DNA of 36,258 bases from Candidatus Zixiibacteriota bacterium. Its GTDB lineage: Bacteria; Zixibacteria; MSB-5A5; GN15; JAAZOE01. How positions within the stretch are numbered: the first letter of the stretch is position 1; each line of letters opens with the position of its first letter. A model generated the notes under the pieces. It saw nothing but the letters and a program-made list of their open reading frames with translations. It ran no database searches and was not told the origin of the DNA. Shown in pieces: positions 23,069-29,521 of the stretch. A program made the translations under genes and the position numbers. The stretch covers positions 1 to 36,258 of the forward strand of contig DAOUTW010000046.1 in the NCBI GenBank assembly GCA_030668485.1, given 5' to 3'.

Positions 23069-23884
23069 CTATTTCGGCCACTTACTCACGATGTCCGGCC
23101 ATCGATCGACAACCTCGCGTCCGAAGATGACCTCATCCACGAGGCCCATGTGCGTAGCATCGACCAAGCGGCAAAGGTATGATCGACCGCAATCCCACCA
23201 CGTGTAATGGTCATCCACGAGTAGATAGTGCCCAACGCGTCGTTCCGCGAGATTCTTCGCCTCGTTAATCTCGTAGCCATCCAGCAGCGTCTCATACACA
23301 CCATCGGCTACACGACTCCCAAACGACGTCGTGCCGTAATATTCTTTGATCTCCCAGACGACATGTGGGTTATCAGGGCTTGGATAGGCTCCATCGATTT
23401 GCCGCGACATCGTTGCCACGAGATGGCCTTTATCATTTTTTATCGTAGTTAGCTGACGCGGATTATCAGCAAAGCTCGTCCCGTCAAGTGTGGCCTCGGT
23501 AAGTGTGTTGATAATACAAGTAAAATATGCATGGTGGCGCATTGTTCCCTTTTGCTTATTGAGAGGCAGGTGGCATTGGGGCTTGTGCTTAGCCTTTAGC
23601 TTCTCGAAAAGGGCCTTAGCCTGATCGCGATCCATCAGCAGAGACTCGACTTGTTCTTCGAGCATAGCCGCTCGACAGTTGAGATAGTCAGTCACACGTT
23701 TCACTACCTCGTTGGCAGTGCCTAGGGTCTTCGCAACATTCGCAACCTCACCCTGTGTGTAGCGGCGCAAGGTCTTTGGCAGTCCCTTACCCACTCGTTT
23801 GGAGTATCCGAGTTGCTCAGAAGCGTACCGCACGAGTGCCCAGAAAGCGGGCGTCTCGTTGACGAATTCTGGATTTGGTTTCAT
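23069..23884 (-). CDS. Predicted PD-(D/E)xK restriction endonuclease
   Basis: A 271-residue soluble protein, tail-to-tail with the D12 methylase. The first half is helical and basic. The second half holds a likely PD-(D/E)xK site: Asp164 in RQIDGAY, then Glu178-Ile-Lys180 in VVWEIKEYYG, spaced as in type II nucleases. That motif and the methylase neighbour are the basis for the call; I do not recognise the family. ATG 23884 is chosen over the longer frame to 23953. A TATACT -10 element on the minus strand lies at 23892-23897 with TGGACT 17 bases before it, which would give a leaderless message. Confidence 0.72.
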   Translation of the reverse strand: MKPNPEFVNETPAFWALVRYASEQLGYSKRVGKGLPKTLRRYTQGEVANVAKTLGTANEVVKRVTDYLNCRAAMLEEQVESLLMDRDQAKALFEKLKAKHKPQCHLPLNKQKGTMRHHAYFTCIINTLTEATLDGTSFADNPRQLTTIKNDKGHLVATMSRQIDGAYPSPDNPHVVWEIKEYYGTTSFGSRVADGVYETLLDGYEINEAKNLAERRVGHYLLVDDHYTWWDCGRSYLCRLVDATHMGLVDEVIFGREVVDRWPDIVSKWPK

Positions 23885-24178
23885 GTGGCATAGTATAACA
23901 CGCCAAGTCGTCTGAGTCCACCACAAAAATCTAAATTGTGATTGACACGGCACGGTTGCCGCTTAGTGGTGTGCGATTTGCCTTTGGCTGCGTTTGATAG
24001 CAACATTAAGAGCTACGAGCAATTCAGCCCGGCAGCGATAATAAGAATTTGATCCCCTGTTTTGGCAATTCAGGCTAATAGGGATATTTGCATCTTGATT
24101 CACTGACATTTTATCATTACATTTATCACTGACATTTGCTAAATTCGAATGGGGCATAATGTGTGATAGGAGACGACG
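23885..24178. promoter_or_regulatory. Shared upstream region of two divergent endonuclease genes
   Basis: The region contains the minus-strand promoter at 23892-23920, TTGTGATTGACACG (23936-23949, repeated at 26013-26026), and a 12-base direct repeat TCACTGACATTT at 24100-24111 and 24126-24137 before the plus-strand gene. It ends with AGGAG before GTG 24179. No open frame of substance lies here. Confidence 0.5.
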
Positions 24179-24766
24179 GTGAAACGAAAAATTAAGATCA
24201 AGAATGCTGAATTGGTCAATCTGCTGGGTGGTAGTGCTGGCTCTTTCCCAAAATACACAACCCAGATCATTAATCTCGCAAACCAAAATGCGCAGGGCAC
24301 GCGGGCAAAAGTAGTGGGCCAAATGAGTGAGCTTATTCAGGAGTTTCCGGGAAAGACCTTGGACGAATGGATAGCTTGGTATAGTCTGAAGCACCCCGAT
24401 TCCATAGATCGTGCGACAGAGCTTACGTATGCGGCACTACAGAATCTTGCCGAGGCCATTCAACTTGTTGATAAGCCAATGGTGCGGGAGTGGGTGAAAG
24501 ATTTAGTTCACCAAAAGACATTCGCTGGTCTGAAATTCCAAGAGGCGATATTGAAGAGGATAGCCGAGCTATTGGATACCAGCTACAGGCTTTCCACACC
24601 GGAAGAAGAATCAAAAGGCATCGACGGATTCATTGGTGACAAGCCGGTATCGATAAAGGCGGCGACTTACAAATCGAAAACTACCACTGCACAAGAGAAA
24701 TTGCAGGGGGCGATGATCTACTACGATAAGAAGAAGGACGGGCTTTCAGTCGAGTTCGATCTCTAA
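24179..24766 (+). CDS. MjaI-family type II restriction endonuclease
   Basis: A 195-residue nuclease matching what I remember of the MjaI family (RE_MjaI): INLANQNAQGTRAKVVGQMS near 31-50, the WVKDLVHQKTFAGLKFQEAI block, and the active-site region ESKGIDGFIGDKPVSIK (144-160) with Asp149 and Ser158-Ile-Lys160. MjaI cuts CTAG. The same target is probable here but not shown. The gene starts at GTG 24179 (AGGAG 6 bases before) and ends 11 bases from the convergent methylase. N-terminal length is a little short but the core is complete. Confidence 0.85.
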   Translation: MKRKIKIKNAELVNLLGGSAGSFPKYTTQIINLANQNAQGTRAKVVGQMSELIQEFPGKTLDEWIAWYSLKHPDSIDRATELTYAALQNLAEAIQLVDKPMVREWVKDLVHQKTFAGLKFQEAILKRIAELLDTSYRLSTPEEESKGIDGFIGDKPVSIKAATYKSKTTTAQEKLQGAMIYYDKKKDGLSVEFDL

Positions 24767-24777
24767 GATAGTTGATC

Positions 24778-25920
24778 TTAGAAGTCCAGCCGTATTTGCC
24801 CCCCTGTGACTGTGCGCTTTGATTGCTTCACCGCTTCAGACACATTCGACATCGCTTGAATGTTGCATGTAGTTATCTGCTTATAGTTTGCCTCGAAGGT
24901 GTTGGCTGCGGTTCGGCGGATGTCTTCGATGTTGCAAAGCACAATCCCACATTCCTGCCGACTAACACACCCCGCTCCCAGACTCTCGATCATGAACTTA
25001 GGCGGCTTTCCGTCGACAATGCGGCTCTCGATGTGTCTGATGTGCTGATCCAACCGCGAAGCGATGTATTCGTTTGCACTACTCTTCAAAGCGGACACTC
25101 GCTCCTCAATGATCTGTCTGAAACTCGCGTCAATCTCAAAGCCGATGCTGTTTCGTTCCGAGGCGAGGGCCGCACATAAAGTTGTGCCAGTGCCGAGGAA
25201 TGGGTCGAGCACTATATCCCCCTTGACAGAGAACATGTTGACTATCCGATAGGCCAATTCAAACGGAAAGGCGGCACTACGCGCTCGGAGTTTAGTGCGA
25301 TTCAACCCTTGACGCACGCCCCTCAGGTCGAGCCACACATCGGAAAACCACTGATTGCGCTCTTCCCAGAAATATGCGCTCTCGCGTCGGAGCTGCTTTA
25401 GCTCTTTGCTGGCGAACTGCCGCTTGCTACCCTTCCGGAAAATCAGTATGTATTCATGCTCAAGTGTAACGTAGGCCCCCGGTGGCAACATGCCGGAACC
25501 CATAAATTTATTAGGCGCATTGGTGCTCTTGCGCCAAATGATGTTTGGGAGATTCTGAAATCCTAAACTGACTAACTTGCTAATAACCCGTGAATGAGAA
25601 GAATGTAGCTGGAACACCCCATCTAACGTACGCGCAGCATCACCAATGTTGACACAAACGATTCCGCCAGTTTTTACTACCCGTTCAAGTTCCTGCCATA
25701 CTTCATCAAGTTGGGTGTGCATCAGTTCGAAAGCCACAGCCCCCTCATTGGCTTGAAGGGCTGTGTTCACTCTCTCATCAGCCCGACAGAAGTCGGCGTC
25801 CCACATCTCGATCATCGGGTAAGGTGGGGATGTGACTACTAGGTCAACCGATGAATCGGGGACGTTTAATAACTTGGTGGCCGAAGCGTAGACCATTTTG
25901 TGCGTAGTATTCCGAGACAA
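24778..25920 (-). CDS. DNA methyltransferase, probable N4-cytosine type (MjaI partner)
   Basis: A 380-residue beta-class methyltransferase. The catalytic motif TSPPY (30-34) comes before the SAM-binding motif DPFLGTGTT (239-247). TSPPY is usual for N4-cytosine enzymes, and M.MjaI is of that kind. A C-terminal extension of about 110 residues may contribute to target recognition. It is convergent with the MjaI-like nuclease, so the pair likely forms a CTAG-type system. TTG 25920 has GAAGGA at good spacing; ATG 25896 (MVYASATKLL) is an alternative without one. Confidence 0.88.
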   Translation of the reverse strand: MSRNTTHKMVYASATKLLNVPDSSVDLVVTSPPYPMIEMWDADFCRADERVNTALQANEGAVAFELMHTQLDEVWQELERVVKTGGIVCVNIGDAARTLDGVFQLHSSHSRVISKLVSLGFQNLPNIIWRKSTNAPNKFMGSGMLPPGAYVTLEHEYILIFRKGSKRQFASKELKQLRRESAYFWEERNQWFSDVWLDLRGVRQGLNRTKLRARSAAFPFELAYRIVNMFSVKGDIVLDPFLGTGTTLCAALASERNSIGFEIDASFRQIIEERVSALKSSANEYIASRLDQHIRHIESRIVDGKPPKFMIESLGAGCVSRQECGIVLCNIEDIRRTAANTFEANYKQITTCNIQAMSNVSEAVKQSKRTVTGGQIRLDF

Positions 25921-26227
25921 CTTTGCATTCCTTCAGAATCGTCAAATTAACTGTCTGTGTCATATCCATAAAAAAATACACGAGGCCTCCCAGCGCAAGA
26001 CTTCTTTTTAATTTGTGATTGACACGAAAGTGTGTGAAATTGGGAGACTTCAAGATGTGTAAGCAATTACAGATCGACCTCACGAAAGGCCACGGGAGGT
26101 GTTCGAGGTGTTCTGGATGCCCCAGAGGACGTCTAGACGGCCTTGAGGCCAACCGTCGCGCTTCCTTGGGCATCGACGGTATACGTCCGTAGGCCCAGAC
26201 GGCCTATCTAGACGGCCTCCGGATGCC
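25921..26227. repeat. MTase upstream region with AGACGGCCT repeats
   Basis: No gene seen. TTGTGATTGACACG is at 26013-26026. TCTAGACGGCCT occurs at 26132-26143 and 26207-26218, and CAGACGGCCT at 26196-26205. Each 12-base copy contains CTAG, the presumed target of the neighbouring restriction system. Confidence 0.45.
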
Positions 26228-26374
26228 TTAAGGCGTGGTCAACAGGCCGTCCAACTCTTCGGTGATCTTGGTCAACTCGTCGTGTTGGCTGCTGGTGCCA
26301 AATTTGGGGCTAGCGAGCAACGCACGGAGGCGTTTCACCACCTGCTCGATCTTTTTCCACTCGTCGATGGTCAT
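26228..26374 (-). CDS. 48-residue helical protein coupled to the HTH gene
   Basis: ATG 26374 overlaps the stop of the upstream HTH gene by 4 bases (ATGA), a strong sign of a real, translationally coupled gene. The 48-residue product begins MTIDEWKKIEQVVKRLRALL and has a second amphipathic helix (HDELTKITEELDGLL), so it is probably a helical hairpin. It may bind the HTH protein or DNA. No family recognised. Confidence 0.7.
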   Translation of the reverse strand: MTIDEWKKIEQVVKRLRALLASPKFGTSSQHDELTKITEELDGLLTTP

Positions 26375-26712
26375 GACTTATCCTTACTGGCTTTCTTGCT
26401 GGACTTCGCTTTCGGTTTGGCCTTGCTGGTCTTTTTAGCGGCGGGTTTGGCCTTGGCTCGTTTCACTTTGGCCTTAGCCACGGCAGCAGCCACGACTTTC
26501 TGATTATCTCGCTTTAATCGAGTCACGGCGTCGGCGCAGCCTGCGGCCATCTTTCCATAGTCCTGCCACTTGGTTTCGATCGACAGGCCCAGCCTGTGAA
26601 CGAGTTTGTAAAACGCGGGAGTTGACAGGCCAAGGGCGATGGCGGCTTTTCGACGGCTGCCCTCTTTTTTGATTAGCTTCTCTAGGGCTTGTTTGGTTTC
26701 GGGAATCTTCAT
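26371..26712 (-). CDS. HTH DNA-binding protein with histone-H1-like tail
   Basis: A 113-residue protein. Residues 8-45 form a Fis-like helix-turn-helix (LIKKEGSRRKAAIALGLS, then FYKLVHRLGLSI). From about residue 75 the chain is almost only Lys, Ala, Ser and Pro (AKAKPAAKKTSKAKPKAKSS), as in histone H1-like bacterial proteins. The head would read DNA and the tail would bind it without sequence preference, giving a nucleoid-type or silencing regulator. AAAGGAG precedes ATG 26712, 31 bases after the acidic protein's stop. The tail is low complexity, so homology there proves little. Confidence 0.7.
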   Translation of the reverse strand: MKIPETKQALEKLIKKEGSRRKAAIALGLSTPAFYKLVHRLGLSIETKWQDYGKMAAGCADAVTRLKRDNQKVVAAAVAKAKVKRAKAKPAAKKTSKAKPKAKSSKKASKDKS

Positions 26713-26743
26713 GGCTTACTCCTTTGATTGGTTCGGTTAACGG

Positions 26744-27031
26744 TTAGGCGTCGTCTTCGGGGTATTCTTCACTGAGCCACTGGTCCAAGGGCTTGGCTTC
26801 GATTTCGGCCAGCTCGTCGTCGGTCAGCTCGTCCTCTCTGGCCATCAGCCTGTCGATCTCGCTCTTGTCAAAGCCAAGGTCTCGGAGGGCCACGCGGGCA
26901 CCTCTGGCGGTGGACTGGTGAAGAGCGGCCTTGGCCTGTAGGAGGTCAAGGATCGCGCTCTCGTCGGCTTCTTGCCCTGCCCAACGGAGGGCGTCGGCGG
27001 CGGCTTTGGCCAGCTTGCTTAGATTCGACAT
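26744..27031 (-). CDS. Acidic helical protein of unknown function
   Basis: A 95-residue protein: an Ala-rich helix (LAKAAADALRWAGQEADESA), a middle helix containing ARVALRDLGFDKSEIDRLM, and a strongly acidic end (DELTDDELAEIEAKPLD, then EEYPEDDA). The charge is opposite to that of the next gene's Lys-rich tail, so the two products might interact; that is inference. AGGAG lies 8 bases before ATG 27031. First gene of a three-gene set running to 26228. No family recognised. Confidence 0.65.
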   Translation of the reverse strand: MSNLSKLAKAAADALRWAGQEADESAILDLLQAKAALHQSTARGARVALRDLGFDKSEIDRLMAREDELTDDELAEIEAKPLDQWLSEEYPEDDA

Positions 27032-27520
27032 CGGGTCTCTCCTCTCGGTTTGGTCTCTCTCTCATCTACTAGGGGAATTGCACACGACGTGCCAAACGAT
27101 ATTGTAGCCTTCTGCATATATGAACATGGAGTCATAGTACCACGAAGCCCCGTGGGACGGGTTTTCGAAGGGGTATGTGTCCGGGAAGACACATTGTACC
27201 GGGGCGTACATTGTGCAAGCCCTATACCAGAAATATTGCAAGCTGCACGAATTCGTGCAGGGTGCAATGCGAAGCTTAGGGTGAGAGACCTATAGTGCGA
27301 GTCCTATATAGGACTTATCCAATATAGTCACCGGCAGGGGAACCGACCACCCTGCCGGTGATTGTGGAGCGGCCTGAGAAGAGAGGCGGCTCCGGTGGGC
27401 AGCAACGCTCGCAACTCACTGCGTTGCTGCGGAATTTTAGACTGTGCGACGCTGGTGTTATTGTCGGACTACCAACATCGCAACAGCCCACGGACACAAG
27501 TGTGTGGCCGTTCCCAATCT
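27032..27520. promoter_or_regulatory. Palindrome-rich control region
   Basis: No credible gene. It holds CTGCACGAATTCGTGCAG (27243-27260), AGTCCTATATAGGACT (27300-27315) and a 12-bp stem TCACCGGCAGGG/CCCTGCCGGTGA (27328-27339 and 27350-27361). It also has a GTGTC.GACAC stem and two ACATTGT copies near 27190-27215. The first two are probable operators for the minus-strand operon. The third could end the gene at 27521 or act in an RNA leader. Confidence 0.55.
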
Positions 27521-28390
27521 TTATGCGCCACTGGTGTCCGCATGGTCGCCTTCTCTACCACCTCTTTTCGGGCCAGGGCCACTCTGATTGTCGGCGGGTT
27601 CGCCGCCGTGCGTGTCGCTGTCCTTGACGAGCTGCCAGTTGCCATCATCCCCCTGTTGGATCGTGATCTTTGCGCCTTTTTCTGGCACGGCATCAGGATG
27701 GACTTGTACAGTGGCGTCGTTATCGAACACCACGTAGACGCCAGCATGGGAGCCATTCACACTGACGACGGTGACTTCAACGGGGGGAGCCTTAACAACA
27801 GCTTGCTGCGGCTGTACTATAGCGTCAATGGATAGATCCCCCTGCTTCGCATCGGCAATAAAACAACGGTAGATGTCCACACCATTGCAACTTGACTTCA
27901 CCACACCACGCATGCCGACCACAGGATCGGGCAGTAAGCGAGTTCCACCATCCGGCTGGGCCTGTTCAACGCGGTTAACCTCGACTTCACCGGTTTGATT
28001 TGGCGCATACGGGTGCGTTATGTCAAAGCGAATGGTTACACGGCGACTTACGGAATTGGTGGCAGTGATCTGAGCGACGAGATCCGGCTCCGCTTTGAGA
28101 CGTGCGGCAGTACGCTCCTCTCTGTCGAGTTTGGCTCTCGTCTGATCGTACTCCATCTGTTCGACTCCACCCATCTTGCTGCGCTTGACCTTCTCCATGC
28201 GGATGTGGTACTGCTCATCAGTTTCATCGGGTTGCCGGTCCAACGTGCGAGCTTGTTCTCTGTCGGCTCTGGCTTGCTGGTCGGCCTCACTAATCTCCTC
28301 CGAAGTCTCTCTCTTACCGGATTGGCCGCGCACTTGGCCCATCGCATCTTTTTCAATGCGGTTTGGATCATTCGGGTATCGGTCTTTCAT
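27521..28390 (-). CDS. Element protein of unknown function (coiled coil plus beta domain)
   Basis: A 289-residue protein. The first 95 residues are very polar and helical (EEISEADQQARADREQARTL, then RMEKVKRSKMGGVEQMEYDQ), a likely coiled coil. The centre (about 105-245) is strand-rich with VTIRFDITHPY, GVDIYRCFIADAKQG and VEVTVVSVNGSHAGVYVVFD, resembling small beta-barrel repeats. The tail is Gly/Asp-rich and disordered. GAAGGAG precedes the ATG, directly after a CGCACGAAATCGTGCG palindrome. I do not recognise the family. Location in the replication/accessory operon is the only clue. Confidence 0.65.
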   Translation of the reverse strand: MKDRYPNDPNRIEKDAMGQVRGQSGKRETSEEISEADQQARADREQARTLDRQPDETDEQYHIRMEKVKRSKMGGVEQMEYDQTRAKLDREERTAARLKAEPDLVAQITATNSVSRRVTIRFDITHPYAPNQTGEVEVNRVEQAQPDGGTRLLPDPVVGMRGVVKSSCNGVDIYRCFIADAKQGDLSIDAIVQPQQAVVKAPPVEVTVVSVNGSHAGVYVVFDNDATVQVHPDAVPEKGAKITIQQGDDGNWQLVKDSDTHGGEPADNQSGPGPKRGGREGDHADTSGA

Positions 28391-28404
28391 AGAAGTAACT
28401 CCTT

Positions 28405-28420
28405 CGCACGAAATCGTGCG
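28405..28420. promoter_or_regulatory. Palindrome upstream of the 28390 gene
   Basis: CGCACGAAATCGTGCG differs by one base in its inner 14 from the palindrome at 27245-27258. It lies right against the ribosome-binding site of the 28390 gene, so a bound protein or RNA fold could restrain it. Confidence 0.5.
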
Positions 28421-28481
28421 GTTTTATGTTAAAGTCTCGTTTCGTTTTCTTTGACGACGCTCTTCTCGCCGCCTATAGCGG

Positions 28482-28790
28482 TTACTCATCACTGCTGCTT
28501 CCTTTTGGGTCAACCGGGATGCCAATCAGCAGCTTGGCTCTGTTCAGCATCTTTTGAACCGGAAGGATTTTCATCCATTCGTTGTAAGTTCGGGCCTGTC
28601 GCACCCACGGCACGACTTTGACCAGCAGGAGGGTGCCCCGCTTGAAGATTCGCCACAGCTTGTTGCGTTTAACCTCGTCGGCCTCGTTGCTTATGGCCAC
28701 CGCCATATTGGCCCGTCGGGTGACCATATCGATCACGTCTTTATCGGTCTTCAACCGTGGCTTCCAGATTTGCCAACTGCGCCGACTCAT
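28482..28790 (-). CDS. Basic element protein of unknown function
   Basis: A 102-residue, Lys/Arg/Trp-rich protein (MSRRSWQIWKPRLKTDKDV, then WRIFKRGTLLLVKVVPWVRQ) with one amphipathic or weakly hydrophobic stretch near 55-70. ATG 28790 overlaps the upstream stop codon by 4 bases (ATGA), which sets the start and shows coupling. It may bind nucleic acid or a membrane surface. No family recognised. Confidence 0.65.
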   Translation of the reverse strand: MSRRSWQIWKPRLKTDKDVIDMVTRRANMAVAISNEADEVKRNKLWRIFKRGTLLLVKVVPWVRQARTYNEWMKILPVQKMLNRAKLLIGIPVDPKGSSSDE

Positions 28791-29521
28791 GATCGCCACC
28801 CGCCTTTCGGTGGGATGTCGTGGCGATCCGGCGGTTCGGGATCACCGTCCGGCGTCGGGCTTGGGGCGTCCGGCATATTCAGCAGGGGAAAGTTATCCTC
28901 ATCATCCGGTCGTTTGGGGATGAGTGTGGCCTCGTCGGAAGTCTTACCCTCGTTTTGCACCTTGGCGTCAAGTACGCTTTGTGCGGCGTCGATCAGCTGT
29001 TTCAATTCGAGTTGGCAGAGGACCGACAGATTGAGCTTATGGAGACCACCTATCTCACTGCGGAAGGTCATTAACATCTCTTCTACCAAAGCAGCGTCGA
29101 GTTTAACGTTTTTCGGATTGGATAACATGGTGCGTCCGTCGGCTGCTCCACTCGCACGGCGCAAATCGTTGAATGCTTCCAACGCTTTAAGCTTGATGCC
29201 GTCGCTTGCACCGCTGTCCTTGATGATGCTGGCCACGAAATCGAGCTGCCCATCGGCGGTCTCTAGATCGAAGTCGAGCGGTTTCTTGCTTCCTGTCGGC
29301 TTTCCTTTGTTTGTGGCTGCGCCCTTCGTCAATCGTGTCATCTTCTTGCGAAAGGCACCAAGCGATCCCGGATATTTGCCGACTTCCGGACCGCGCTCGT
29401 AGTTGTCGTCACTCGATAGCATGCGGTGGATGTCATTCACTGACTTACCCAACGTGACCTGTTGAAGCGCGAATCGCTCTTGCTCCGATGTGAGATTATT
29501 CCTGTCATCTTTTTTGATCAT
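28787..29521 (-). CDS. Element protein of unknown function, possible DNA-packaging or regulatory role
   Basis: A 244-residue protein. The N-terminus (LTSEQERFALQQVTLGKSVN and following) resembles the small-terminase or HTH openings that begin with SEQE.F.....G.S, but that is a weak likeness. A Lys-rich linker and a helical middle (about 75-185) follow, and the end is Pro/Asp-rich and disordered (DAPSPTPDGDPEPPDR). It overlaps the end of the replication gene by 17 bases, so the two are coupled. GAGGT precedes the start; GTG 29524 is an alternative. Confidence 0.6.
   Translation of the reverse strand: MIKKDDRNNLTSEQERFALQQVTLGKSVNDIHRMLSSDDNYERGPEVGKYPGSLGAFRKKMTRLTKGAATNKGKPTGSKKPLDFDLETADGQLDFVASIIKDSGASDGIKLKALEAFNDLRRASGAADGRTMLSNPKNVKLDAALVEEMLMTFRSEIGGLHKLNLSVLCQLELKQLIDAAQSVLDAKVQNEGKTSDEATLIPKRPDDEDNFPLLNMPDAPSPTPDGDPEPPDRHDIPPKGGWRS

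Noticed and set aside
25844-26173. 109-residue minus-strand frame overlapping the start of the N4-type MTase
   Set aside because: It overlaps MTase coding sequence in another frame and contains low-complexity sequence. A short leader peptide from an inner ATG is possible but unproven.
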